A stretch of DNA of 64,000 nt, from the NCBI RefSeq assembly GCF_000186865.1, contig NW_008705574.1:320282-384281 (forward strand), read 5' to 3'. This document shows positions 36,525 through 45,446 of the stretch, in pieces. Position numbers and translations under genes: made by a program. Positions within the stretch are counted from its first letter, which is position 1, and every line of letters starts with the position of its first letter. The notes below the pieces were generated by a model. That model saw only the letters and a list, made by a program, of their open reading frames with translations, had not been told where the DNA came from and did not search any database. The DNA comes from Aureococcus anophagefferens (taxonomy: Eukaryota; Sar; Pelagophyceae; Pelagomonadales; Pelagomonadaceae).

Positions 36525-37778
36525 CTAGGGCCCGGGCCTTAGGACGCCGGCGAGCCAGGCGCGCGCGGCGCCGTTCGTCGGCGGCGGCGCCCAGGCGCCG
36601 CGCGGCACGGCCGTCGCCGCGCAGCGCAGGCCGCCGCCGCCCGGCGCGCGTCTGACGACGAGGACCGCGTTCGCGACGTGGTCGACGCCGTTCGCCGCGT
36701 AGTTCGCCGCCCAGGCGCCGTCGCCGGCCGCGCGGCGGTCCGCCGCGGCCGCCGCGGCCGTCCGCGCCGACGGCGCGTCGTGGAGGAGCGCCGCGACGCC
36801 GCCGCGGTCGCCCCACGCGCGCGACACGCGGTCGAAGAGCGCGTCGGCCGGCCCGTTGAGCTCGAGCACGGCCGCGAAGACCCCGTCGTCAGAGAGCGCG
36901 CGCGCCGCGAAGGCCGCGCAGTCGACGACGACGTCGTAGCCGTCGGGCCCGCCGTCCGCGAAGGCGTCGTAGTTCGCGGACGGCGGCGCGGCGACGTACG
37001 GCGGGTTCGCCAGCACGAGGTCCGCGCCGCCCGCCGCGTCCGCGTCCGCGACGGCCCCGACGCGGACGTCGCCCGGCGCGCCGTTCGCCGCCGCGTTCCA
37101 GCGGCAGAAGGCCGCCGCGCGCGGCTCCCGCTCGACCCAGGTCGGCCGCGCGCCGGCGGCGGCGGCGGCGAGGCCCTGCACGCCGGAGCCCGCGCAGAGG
37201 TCGACGACGCGTTTCGGCGCCGCCGCGGCCGCGACGGCGGCGCCGAGGTCCGCGAGCGCGGCCGAGTCCGGGCCCAGGTACATGCAGGCCTCCTCGCCGC
37301 CCGCGCGGCAGGCGCCGTGCTCCGGGGGCCAGTCCGTCGCCACGAGCAGCTCGCGGCCGCGCGCGTCGACGGGCGCGAGCATCGCGCGCGACCGGAGCAG
37401 GCCGCCGGCCTCGACGCAGACGGGCGCGACGGCCTCGACGCAGGTCGCGGGCAGGCTCCGCGCGTCCACGGGGAGCCCGAGCGCGAAGAGCGCGGTTAGC
37501 GCGTCGAGGCCGTCGCCGCCGGCCGGCGCGGCGCCGCGGCCGCCGTCGCGGCGCAGGAGCGCCGTGGGGAGCAGCGCGTCGGCGGCGGGCGTGCCGCGCA
37601 GGAGGCGTCGCCGCAGGTTCGGCGCCGTGTAGCCCGCGTCGCGGAGCGCGGACCGCAGCGCAATAGCCTGGGTCGCGGCGTCGTGGGACGGTGCGTCGCT
37701 CCGGAAGCCGTCGAGCAGCCAGGACAGGCCGTCGGCGGCGGCGGCGAGCGCGGCGACGCAAAGCAAAGCGCGCGGCAT
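36525..37778 (-). CDS. SAM-dependent methyltransferase with N-P-P-Y motif, signal or plastid presequence
   Basis: 417 residues from the ATG at 37778, beginning with a hydrophobic leader (A-L-L-C-V-A-A-L-A-A-A-A-D-G). The middle has motif I (V-V-D-L-C-A-G-S-G-V-Q-G-L-A), an acidic W-V-E-R-E-P after strand 2 and motif IV L-V-L-A-N-P-P-Y-V. The N-P-P-Y tetrad marks enzymes that methylate planar nitrogens (DNA, RNA, or Gln of release factors, as in PrmC/HemK). The N-terminal 170 residues could be a target-recognition domain. I would call it PrmC-like in general type only. It is divergent from the gene at 37927. Confidence 0.7.
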   Translation of the reverse strand: MPRALLCVAALAAAADGLSWLLDGFRSDAPSHDAATQAIALRSALRDAGYTAPNLRRRLLRGTPAADALLPTALLRRDGGRGAAPAGGDGLDALTALFALGLPVDARSLPATCVEAVAPVCVEAGGLLRSRAMLAPVDARGRELLVATDWPPEHGACRAGGEEACMYLGPDSAALADLGAAVAAAAAPKRVVDLCAGSGVQGLAAAAAGARPTWVEREPRAAAFCRWNAAANGAPGDVRVGAVADADAAGGADLVLANPPYVAAPPSANYDAFADGGPDGYDVVVDCAAFAARALSDDGVFAAVLELNGPADALFDRVSRAWGDRGGVAALLHDAPSARTAAAAAADRRAAGDGAWAANYAANGVDHVANAVLVVRRAPGGGGLRCAATAVPRGAWAPPPTNGAARAWLAGVLRPGP

Positions 37779-37926
37779 TGCAGGCGCTGCGCTACGCCGC
37801 GAATCGATTCTCCATCCCTCGAGGCCTCGTTCGAACGTCAACGTCTGGCTCAGGTTCATGTTACCCCTTGGGCAACGCTGCCCGCGTGATGGCAATCCCC
37901 GGCTCATAGCGCACCTCCGCGGGGCC

Positions 37927-39717
37927 ATGGTGGGCTTCGGCAGCACGGCGGGCAACCGCTCGCACCGCTGGGACGCCAAGTTCTCCGTCGCGGGGACGCG
38001 GAGCTCCATGGAGAAGGCCGGCGAGCCGCGCGTGTGGCGCGGCGCCGGCGCCTTCCGGGACCCGAACAAGCGCGACGGCGTCGCGGCGCACAACGTCGCC
38101 GGCGGCACGACGCGGCTCATCGACGTCTACGAGGCGCCCCTGCGGCGCGTCGACGAGCTGCTCGGCGTCCGCGTCGACGAGTTCACCCCGAAACTCGGCT
38201 ACACGCACGGCTCGTCCGAAGCTCGGCCGACGGGCGACGACGCGACGACGTTCCGCACGGCGCCGCGGCTCTGGCCCGAGTCGGCGACCTTCGTGAGCGG
38301 CTACGAAAAGTCCTACGACCCGGGCGCGTCCGGCCGGCGAGCGGCGGCCTCCGGCGGCGCGTCGTTCGCGCGCGAGACGACCGCGGACGCGGTCCTCGCC
38401 CGGCCGCCGAGCGAGCTCGAGCACCTCGCGCGGCGCGTGCGCGGCGCGCGGCGCGCCGAGGAGCGCGTCGAGCGGCGCGCGAGCCGCATGGCGGCCGCGG
38501 CGCTCGATAAACGGAGAGAGCAGGTCCTGCGGCACGCGGACTGGCTCCAGGGCTCCGAGGCGCGGCGGTCGGCGCGCGCGCGGCGCGCGGACCACCCCGC
38601 CAAGGTGCCCCGCGCCGCCGTGGAGCGGGCGACGCTCCTCCGGCGCGCGGCGACGGCCGGCGCGGCGCCGTCGGGGCCGACGGCGTTCCGAAGGCACGTC
38701 TACCGCGCGGGCTCCGGCGCGGCGCCGAGCGCGCTGCGCGGCCGCGGCGGCGCGAAGCCGCCGAGGCGCTGCGGGTCCTTCCTCGTGCTGACGCAGCCGT
38801 CCTTCGTCGACGCGCACGCGGCGCCGACGAGCGCGCTCGCGGCCGCGCCGGTCGCCATCGCGGACGCGATCGCGGACCTCGGCGCGCGCGAGCGGAAGCG
38901 CTACGGCATCCGCGCGGAGATCGTCGCCAAGTCCCTCGTGACGCTCGCGTCGGGCGAGAACCGGGCGCCGGGCCACAGCCGCATCCTCGAGCTCGCGGAG
39001 CTGCTGCGGGCGACCGCGGGCGAGAACCCGGACCCGTCCGTGCTGTCGCGCGCGCAGTTCGTCGTCGCCTACCTCGGCGCGCTGCGCGGGTTCTCGGCGC
39101 GGGACGCGCACGTCTTCTTCTCGAGCCTGGACCCCCGGGGCGTCGACCGCGTGCGCTGCGGCGCCGTCGCCGCGGCGCTCATGGCCGCGCACCGGTCCGG
39201 CGCGTCGTCGCTGACGCTCGACCCGCGGGACCGCGTCGCGTCGAAGACGGCGCGCCACGTGTGCCCGCTGCTCCGGTCCATCGCGGAGGCCTACGACCCG
39301 GAGCGCGACGGCGTCCAGCCCGCGGAGGTCCGCGAGCTCCTCTGCGCCTGCGCCGTGAGCCGCGACGACGCCGCGCGCGTCGAGGCGCTCGTCGCGCGGA
39401 CGCCCGCGCTGAACACGGGCGCGCCGCTCACGGGCGAGGCGCTCTGCGACGTGCTCAAGGACCCGAAGCACGGGCCGCTCCTCGCCGAGTTCAACCGCCA
39501 GCTCGAGGCCTACCGCACCAAGGTCACGGAGCAGTACATGGCGGGCCTCGGCCTGAAGAACGTCGCGGCGTCGTCGCGCGCCGGACGGCGCGGCGGCGTC
39601 GGCGCCGCGGACGAGGGGCTCCAGCACGCGCGCGACCTCGCGTCGCCGGGGTTCCTCGAGGAGATGGAGAAGATGCAGGCCATGCACGACACCATGGAGA
39701 AGGCCCACATGGTGTAA
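37927..39717 (+). CDS. Hypothetical protein with helical, EF-hand-like C-terminal half
   Basis: 596 residues from the ATG at 37927 (gcc-atg-g context); an earlier in-frame ATG at 37858 gives no better N-terminus. The first 130 residues hold short aromatic/Gly motifs (G-Y-T-H-G-S, S-G-Y-E-K-S-Y-D-P-G) that recall flagellar-associated proteins. The middle is Arg/Ala-rich helix. From about residue 380 to 520 paired helices (F-V-V-A-Y-L-G-A-L-R, V-F-F-S-S-L-D-P-R-G-V-D-R, S-I-A-E-A-Y-D-P-E-R-D-G-V) look like EF-hand units, the last with D-P-E-R-D-G spacing. The C-terminus is Met/Glu-rich. Function unknown. Confidence 0.6.
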   Translation: MVGFGSTAGNRSHRWDAKFSVAGTRSSMEKAGEPRVWRGAGAFRDPNKRDGVAAHNVAGGTTRLIDVYEAPLRRVDELLGVRVDEFTPKLGYTHGSSEARPTGDDATTFRTAPRLWPESATFVSGYEKSYDPGASGRRAAASGGASFARETTADAVLARPPSELEHLARRVRGARRAEERVERRASRMAAAALDKRREQVLRHADWLQGSEARRSARARRADHPAKVPRAAVERATLLRRAATAGAAPSGPTAFRRHVYRAGSGAAPSALRGRGGAKPPRRCGSFLVLTQPSFVDAHAAPTSALAAAPVAIADAIADLGARERKRYGIRAEIVAKSLVTLASGENRAPGHSRILELAELLRATAGENPDPSVLSRAQFVVAYLGALRGFSARDAHVFFSSLDPRGVDRVRCGAVAAALMAAHRSGASSLTLDPRDRVASKTARHVCPLLRSIAEAYDPERDGVQPAEVRELLCACAVSRDDAARVEALVARTPALNTGAPLTGEALCDVLKDPKHGPLLAEFNRQLEAYRTKVTEQYMAGLGLKNVAASSRAGRRGGVGAADEGLQHARDLASPGFLEEMEKMQAMHDTMEKAHMV

Positions 39718-39886
39718 GAGGCGAGGCCCGTGGGGTCGCTAGCGGCGGCGGGAGGGGCACGGAGGTGTGGCCGCCGGCGCTTAAGCCGGCCGAGGCGAGG
39801 CTCAACAAGGACTTCAAGTTGAATGTTGAACCTCGCACGGAGCACTTGCATACGCAATGGGCTGGGCGAACCAGCGCAGAGGGACC

Positions 39887-42469
39887 ATGCGAAGAATAGC
39901 GGTGCTCCTGACGCTCACCGTCGGGAGCGCGTTCTTCGCCGGGCCGCCGCGCGTCGCGCCGCCGCGGACCAGCGTCGCGCTGCTCGCGAAGAAAGCGAAG
40001 AAGGGCCCCGGCGGCGCCGCCGGCGCGGCGGCCGCCGAGGCGCTCGCGGCGCTCGAGGCGCTCGAGGCGACGGAGGCGCCCGTCGCCGTCGCGGAGCCCG
40101 AGGCGCCGGCGCCGCCCAAGAAGGCCAAGAAGGCCAAGAAGGCCAAGAAGGGCGGCGCGGCGGGCGCGGCCGCGCTCGAAGCGCTCGAGGCGCTCGAGGC
40201 GCTCGAGTCCGCGGAGGCGCCGGCCGTCGAGGCCGTCGAGGCGCTTCCGGCGAAGAAGGAGAAGCAGGCCGCGGAGGCGCCGGCGGCCGCGGAGGCGCCC
40301 GAGCCCGTCGTCGCCGAGGCGCCCGCCGTCGCCGAGGCGCCCGCCGTCGCCGAGGCGCCCGCCGAGGCGCCCGCGAAGCTGTCGCCGAAGGAGGCGAAGA
40401 AGGCCGCCTTGCTGGCGGCGCTGGACGACTTCGACGACTTCGAGGAGGACGTCGTCATGCGCAAGACGAAGAAGAAGAAGGAGAAGAAGGAGAAGAAGGG
40501 CAAGAAGGGCAAGAAGGAGGCCGTCGCCGAGGACGCGGCGGAGGAGGAGGAGGCGTTCGCGGCGCCGACGGCCGCCGCGGACGCGGACGACGGCCTGACG
40601 CTCGAGGAGCGGCGGAAGCGCGAGCGCGGCTCGGCCAAGGTGCGCGTCATCGAGCGGTCCGGCTCCGGCGCCGCGGGCGTGCGCCTCGAGGGGATCAGCG
40701 TCGTCTTCAAGAACACGGAGGTCCTCAAGGACGCGACGTGGGGCGTGAACACGGGCGACCGCGTCGGCCTCGTCGGCGCGAACGGCGGCGGCAAGACGAC
40801 GCAGCTCAAGGTCCTCGCGGGCGAGCTCGAGCCGGCGGGCGGCGACGTCGTCCTGAGCCGCGCGGACGTGAAGATCGCGTACCTGCGGCAGGAGTTCTCG
40901 GAGAGCCTCGACCTCGCGCGGACGCTCCGCGAGGAGCTCGCGTCCGTCTTCGTCGAGGAGGCGGCCGTGCTCGCGGACCTCGACGCCATGGAGGCCAAAC
41001 TCGCCGCGGGCGAGGCGGGCGCGCTCGAGGAGTTCGAGCGGCTCTCGGAGCGCGCGGGCGAGCTCGACGCCTACGCCATCGAGGGCCGCGCGGAGAAGGT
41101 CGCGATCCAGATGGGCTTCGGCGACGACGACCTCGACGCGCTCGTCGGGTCCTTCAGCGGCGGCTGGAAGATGCGCGTCGGCCTCGCGAAGGTGCTGCTG
41201 GAGAAGCCGGACGTGCTCCTCTTGGACGAGCCGACGAACCACCTGGACCTCGAGTCCGTCGAGTGGCTCGAGGCCTTCCTCCGCGAGCAGACGCTGGCCA
41301 TGGTCATCGTCTCCCACGACCGCGAGTTCTTAGACCAGGTCTGCTCGCGCATCGTCGACACGGACCAGGGCGTCTGCACGTCCTACGACGGCAACTACTC
41401 GAAGTTCCTCAAGGCGAAGCGCGAGCGCCTCAAGCAGTGGGAGGCGGCCTACAAGCGCCAGCAGTCGAAGATCCAGGAGGACCGCAACTTCATCAACAAG
41501 AACCGCGCGGGCTCGAAGGCGTCGCAGGCCCAGAGCCGGCAGAAGCAGCTCGACAAGCTCCTCGCGTCCCCGGACGTCGTCGCGCGGCCGCCCCAGGACA
41601 AGAAGGGGCTGCGCTTCCGCTTCCCCGAGCCGCCGCGCTGCGGCGTCGACATCCTGTCCTGCGACGACGTCGCGCACGGCTACGGCGACCAACAACTCTT
41701 CTCGGGCGTGTCCTTCGAGCTGCGGAAGCGCGACCGCGTCGCCGTGCTCGGCGCGAACGGCGCGGGCAAGAGCACGCTGCTCCGCGTCATCGCGGACCGC
41801 GAGGCGAGCCGCGGCGGCGAGGTGGCGAAAGGGTCCGCGAACGTCAAGGCGCACTACTTCGCGCAGAACCAGGCCGACGCGCTCGACCTCTCGAAGACCG
41901 TGATCCAGACCATCGAGGACGCGTCGGCTTTGGGTGCCGAGAAGTCCTACAACGAGCTGCGGGCGCTGTTGGGCCAGTTCCTCTTCAAGGGCGACGACGT
42001 CCACAAGAAATTGGAGAGTTTGTCCGGCGGCGAGAAGGCGCGCGTCGCGCTCTGCTGCATGATGCTCGTGCCCGCGAACGTGCTCTTCCTCGACGAGCCG
42101 ACGAACCATCTGGACATCCCCGCCAAGGAGATGCTCGAGGACGCGCTGCGCCACTTCGACGGCACGGTCGTGGTGGTGTCGCACGACCGCTACTTTGTGA
42201 GTCAAGTCGCGAACACGATCTTCACGATAGAAAACCGCGCCATGAGCCGCTTCGACGGCGACTACGCCTCCTACATGGACGCGCGCGACGACCTCCGGGA
42301 CCGCGTCGAGAACCGCTACGTCGCGGGCGGCGCGAAGATCGGCAAGGCGCGCTTCGTCGACCTCGACGCGCTCGCCGCGGACGAGAAGAAGAAGAAGATC
42401 GGCGGCAAGCTCCACGGCGGCTCCGGCCGCAAGGACAAGGGCGTCAAGAACGCGAAGCGGATGGCGTAA
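39887..42469 (+). CDS. ABC-F family ATPase, plastid-targeted
   Basis: 860 residues from the ATG at 39887. The leader L-L-T-L-T-V-G-S-A-F-F-A-G-P-P matches a signal peptide plus Phe-type cleavage site for complex plastids. About 230 residues of low-complexity Lys/Ala/Glu (K-K-A-K repeats, E-A-P-A-V-A repeats) follow. Then come two ABC cassettes without membrane domains: Walker A G-A-N-G-G-G-K-T-T (near residue 300), signature F-S-G-G-W-K-M-R-V, Walker B L-L-L-D-E-P-T-N-H-L-D; then the linker, G-A-N-G-A-G-K-S-T, L-S-G-G-E-K-A-R-V and L-F-L-D-E-P-T-N-H-L-D. ABC-F proteins act on ribosomes (EttA-like), so a plastid translation factor is likely. The Lys-rich extension is unusual. Confidence 0.93.
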   Translation: MRRIAVLLTLTVGSAFFAGPPRVAPPRTSVALLAKKAKKGPGGAAGAAAAEALAALEALEATEAPVAVAEPEAPAPPKKAKKAKKAKKGGAAGAAALEALEALEALESAEAPAVEAVEALPAKKEKQAAEAPAAAEAPEPVVAEAPAVAEAPAVAEAPAEAPAKLSPKEAKKAALLAALDDFDDFEEDVVMRKTKKKKEKKEKKGKKGKKEAVAEDAAEEEEAFAAPTAAADADDGLTLEERRKRERGSAKVRVIERSGSGAAGVRLEGISVVFKNTEVLKDATWGVNTGDRVGLVGANGGGKTTQLKVLAGELEPAGGDVVLSRADVKIAYLRQEFSESLDLARTLREELASVFVEEAAVLADLDAMEAKLAAGEAGALEEFERLSERAGELDAYAIEGRAEKVAIQMGFGDDDLDALVGSFSGGWKMRVGLAKVLLEKPDVLLLDEPTNHLDLESVEWLEAFLREQTLAMVIVSHDREFLDQVCSRIVDTDQGVCTSYDGNYSKFLKAKRERLKQWEAAYKRQQSKIQEDRNFINKNRAGSKASQAQSRQKQLDKLLASPDVVARPPQDKKGLRFRFPEPPRCGVDILSCDDVAHGYGDQQLFSGVSFELRKRDRVAVLGANGAGKSTLLRVIADREASRGGEVAKGSANVKAHYFAQNQADALDLSKTVIQTIEDASALGAEKSYNELRALLGQFLFKGDDVHKKLESLSGGEKARVALCCMMLVPANVLFLDEPTNHLDIPAKEMLEDALRHFDGTVVVVSHDRYFVSQVANTIFTIENRAMSRFDGDYASYMDARDDLRDRVENRYVAGGAKIGKARFVDLDALAADEKKKKIGGKLHGGSGRKDKGVKNAKRMA

Positions 42470-42880
42470 GGCACTTGCTGCGCCGTGTTAGAAGTTGGTG
42501 GAGAATCGCCACATCGAAAGTTTTGGACTGGATTGTTCACTTCGCGCAGCCGAGCTGCACTACGCAAAATCAACTCTACCGGTGCCGTCAGCGTCTTGTG
42601 ACGTTTCCCACGGATGCCAAGCCTGTCATCATGAGGAAATCGCAATCGCTAGACGAGGACGAGTGCATAAAAATATGAGGAGTTGTCGATCGCTCACAAA
42701 TCCAAGGCAACCGACTTGCCACGCCAAGCCGGCGACATTCGCGTAGGGTTCGCGGCCGCGCGATCGTCGACCGATCATCGCGCGGATACGCGCCAAATTT
42801 CGCTCGACCGGCCGGCGCCGCTTCGCGTCGCGCGAACGCGTCGCGGCTTCGACCGACCGCCGCGCCTCGCAGGCAAAACC
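42470..42880. other. 411-bp intergenic region before the globin gene
   Basis: No protein gene seen; base composition is near 55% GC, lower than the genes. An inverted repeat cgcgcgat / atcgcgcg lies at 42757-42784 (12-bp loop). The sequence just before the globin ATG ends cctcgcag-gcaaaacc, so a 5' UTR intron ending at 42872 is possible. Confidence 0.5.
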
Positions 42881-43435
42881 ATGGGTGATCTCGCGAAGAC
42901 AGTGGAACTCGTCCAGACTTCGTGGAAGATCGTCCTCGGCGCCGTCGACGCGGAGACGGCCGGCGTCATCCTCTTCCGCCACATTTTCGATATCGCGCCC
43001 GAGGCCAAGGGCCTCTTCTCGTTCGCCAAGGGCAAGCAGTCCGACGAGGATTTGTACAACAACCTCTACCTCAAGAAGCACGGCGCGAACGTCGTCATGA
43101 CCGTGAACACGGCCGTCGAGGGCCTCACGGACCTCGACGCGCTCGTGCCCGTGCTCAAGGGCCTCGGCAAGCGCCACGTCGGCTACGGGGCGCGTCGCCC
43201 GCGTCCACGACTGAGCGACCGGCCGCGCGCGACGCCGCGCCGCAGGCAGCCACACACATCGCCTCCACCGCAGGTGCTCCCGCCGCACTACGACGTCGTC
43301 GGCCAGGCGTTGATCGCGACGCTCGGCGACGCTCTCGGACCGCAGCTGACGCCGGAGGTCAAGGAGGCCTGGCTCGCCGTCTATGGTATCGTCAAGGACA
43401 CCATGATCTCGGACCACTACGAGACCAAGGCCTAG
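42881..43435 (+). CDS. Single-domain globin
   Basis: Exon 1 is 42881-43189 and exon 2 is 43274-43435 (156 residues, typical for a globin). The 84-bp intron has a GC donor (g-gcgcgt) and AG acceptor (ccgcag). It contains no stop, so the unspliced frame would add 28 residues between F and G helices, and the splice is judged from homology. Helix A starts T-V-E-L-V-Q-T-S-W; Phe of the CD region is in L-F-S-F-A; distal His67 lies in K-K-H-G-A-N-V-V; proximal His99 in K-R-H-V-G-Y-G, joining V-L-P-P-H-Y-D-V-V-G-Q-A-L. This looks like the neuroglobin/flavohaemoglobin-type heme domain, for oxygen or NO chemistry; no reductase domain follows. Confidence 0.88.
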   Translation: MGDLAKTVELVQTSWKIVLGAVDAETAGVILFRHIFDIAPEAKGLFSFAKGKQSDEDLYNNLYLKKHGANVVMTVNTAVEGLTDLDALVPVLKGLGKRHVGYGARRPRPRLSDRPRATPRRRQPHTSPPPQVLPPHYDVVGQALIATLGDALGPQLTPEVKEAWLAVYGIVKDTMISDHYETKA

Positions 43436-43468
43436 GGCGCGGCCGAGCAGGGCAGAGATCTAAAATAA

Positions 43469-43648
43469 AAAGTAGCGCGCCTGCCGCCTCGGCCGCAAAA
43501 TAAATCAATAAAAATACCAACAAAAAACCTTGTTTTGAAGACCAGCCACCGAAACATAGCAAAAAAAATCGGCTGGCCTTCGGCCAGCAGGAGGTCTCAG
43601 GAGGGCTGGCCTTCGGCCAGCAGAAAAAAAATTTAAAGTAGCGCGCCT
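43469..43648. repeat. AT-rich island with direct repeats and twin hairpins
   Basis: A 14-bp direct repeat aaagtagcgcgcct (43469-43482, 43635-43648) encloses 152 bp rich in A. Within it the hairpin ctggccttcggccag occurs twice (43573-43587, 43606-43620) inside an identical block of about 20 bp. Poly-A runs lie next to both hairpins. The whole gap 43436-43816 (381 bp) between globin and RidA has no gene. It could be a transposon remnant, a 3' end signal or an RNA structure. Confidence 0.7.
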
Positions 43649-43816
43649 TTATGTCGCTACTTGTGGTCGGATCGCTCCCCTGGCCTCGCGAGTCGCGCGG
43701 CGCCGACCCCCGGCGACGAAACCGCCGCACAGTGCGCCGTCTCTGTGCCAGACTGTGGCCGTGTTCGGCTGCTCCCTGGGCTGCTCGCAGAGGCTGCCCT
43801 GGTCCACTGTCAAGCC

Positions 43817-44433
43817 ATGGGCCCGCCGCCCAGGGCGGCCTTCGCCGCGGGGCTCGCCGCCGGCGGCGTGCTCGTCGCGCTGCTCTTCGCCCGAAAGAAG
43901 CGCCGCATCGAGACGCTGTTCACCGACGAGGCCTGCCCGCCCGCCGGCCACTACTCGCAGGCGACGATCTACGACGACACGCTCTACGTGAGCGGCCTCC
44001 TCCCCGTGATGCCCGACGGTCGCGACGCGGCGTCCCGCGGCCGCGGCGATGGAGCAACGACGAAACACCAGGCACGAAGCTCGCGGGCAAGAGCTTCGAG
44101 GTCCAGGCGACGGCCGCGCTGCAGAACCTGCGCGCGGTGCTCGAGGCGGCCGGCGCGTCGCCGAAGCAGCTCGTGTCGGTCCGGGCCGGCGTCCCGCGGC
44201 CGCGACTTTTTGAGAGCTCGGGGGACAAAAACCGGCGCGCGCCGACCCCCGGGGAACGAGACTCGTCGCCGCGGTAGGTCCGCGTCTACATCGCGGACAT
44301 CGACAACTGGCCCGCGTTCAACGCCATGTACGCGCGCTTCTGCGAGGACCACAAGCCCGCGCGGGCCGTCGTGCCCGTGCCCCACCTGCACTACGGCCTG
44401 GCGCTCGAGATCGAGGCGACGGCCGCGCTATAG
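43817..44433 (+). CDS. RidA/YjgF-like imine deaminase with N-terminal membrane anchor
   Basis: Three exons: 43817-44018, 44072-44178, 44278-44433 (154 residues). The introns (53 and 99 bp) are GT-AG and restore the family pattern: S-G-L-L-P-V-M-P-D-G-T-K-L-A-G-K-S-F-E, then A-L-Q-N-L-R-A-V-L-E-A-A-G, V-S-V-R-V-Y-I-A-D-I, and the active-site Arg in K-P-A-R-A-V-V-P-V, ending E-I-E-A. RidA hydrolyses reactive enamine/imine intermediates such as 2-aminoacrylate. A hydrophobic segment (A-A-G-G-V-L-V-A-L-L-F-A) before the domain would anchor it to a membrane, which is unusual for RidA. Its stop overlaps the stop of the convergent gene by six bases. Confidence 0.85.
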
Positions 44434-45183
44434 GCTAAGCGTCAGCGCGGGCTCGGCGCCGTCGGACGACGGCGACCGCGCGCGCGCGCGGAGGCGCGTC
44501 CTCGGCCGGCAGACGAGGTCGTCCTTGTCGCGGGGCGCGGCGTCGGCGCGCTCGTAGGCGAGCGTCGCGGGCGGCGCCGCGGGCGCGGGCTTGGCGCGCT
44601 TCGGCGCGACGCGCTTCTTTTTGGGCGGCGGCTTCGCGGCCCCCGCGTCGTCGTCGTCGCCGCGGACGTGCGTGATCTTGACGACGGACGACGCGACGCG
44701 GCGGAGCTCGTAGCCGCCGTCGCGGAGGACGAGCGCGTAGTCCAGCGCGGACGCGGGCCCGCGCTGGCCCCGGAACGCCGCGGTGCCGCCGGATTCGCTC
44801 GCGCGCGTCACGTCGAAGCCGCCGCCGGCCGCGGGCGCGACGACGATGGGCGCGGCCCGGTCCACGTGCGCGGGGACGAAGTTGAAGCTCAGGTGCCGGA
44901 GCTCGCCGCCGCGCGCGACCACGGGATAGCGCCGCGGCGGCGCGCGCGGCGCCGCGGCGGCGGCCGTCGGCGGCGCGCCGGCGGCGTCGCCGGCGGCGTC
45001 GCCGCCGGCTTGCTTCGCGGGGCACGTGCGCGCGTTGTGGCCGTACTGGCCGCAGATGCGGCAGGTGTGGATGGGTCCCGTGCCCGAGTGGGGCTTCGGC
45101 TCCGGCCGCGCGCGCACGAGCGTCGGATTCGTGCACGAGCGCGAATTGTGGCCCTCCTCGCCGCAGTTCGTACAGCGCGGCAT
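44428..45183 (-). CDS. EAF-domain protein with two CCHC zinc knuckles
   Basis: 251 residues from the ATG at 45183. Two zinc knuckles open the protein: C4-x2-C7-x4-H12-x4-C17 and C41-x2-C44-x4-H49-x4-C54, of the type that binds RNA or ssDNA. After an Ala-rich linker, residues of about 95-180 match the N-terminal domain of ELL-associated factors (E-L-R-H-L-S-F-N-F-V-P, then G-G-T-A-A-F-R-G-Q-R-G-P, D-Y-A-L-V-L-R-D-G-G-Y-E-L-R-R-V-A-S-S). EAF partners the ELL elongation factor in RNA polymerase II complexes. The tail is Lys/Arg/Pro-rich and probably nuclear. I do not know of EAF proteins with zinc knuckles elsewhere. Confidence 0.7.
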   Translation of the reverse strand: MPRCTNCGEEGHNSRSCTNPTLVRARPEPKPHSGTGPIHTCRICGQYGHNARTCPAKQAGGDAAGDAAGAPPTAAAAAPRAPPRRYPVVARGGELRHLSFNFVPAHVDRAAPIVVAPAAGGGFDVTRASESGGTAAFRGQRGPASALDYALVLRDGGYELRRVASSVVKITHVRGDDDDAGAAKPPPKKKRVAPKRAKPAPAAPPATLAYERADAAPRDKDDLVCRPRTRLRARARSPSSDGAEPALTLSL

Positions 45184-45446
45184 GGCGGTCGTTTCGCGTT
45201 CGCGCCCGTCCGCTTTTTTTGCGACGGTGCGAAGTGGTGCTGGTCCACAGGGGCTCGAAGCTCGCGACGGCGCGCGAGGATTCGATGAGGCTGAGCGCGC
45301 GTCTAGCAGCAGTCAATGCGCGCGCACATCCGCGGAGGCATCAACCCGCCGTCCACTTGCAGGCAACCACAGCTCGCTCGCCGAACGCTGCCGCAGCCTC
45401 TCAGCCGCCCGCCGCAGCCTCCGACGCCGCGCCGCGGCCGCCCGCC

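Noticed and set aside
43469..43648. CRISPR-like array
   Set aside because: Only two hairpin copies, no regular spacers, and the organism is a eukaryote.
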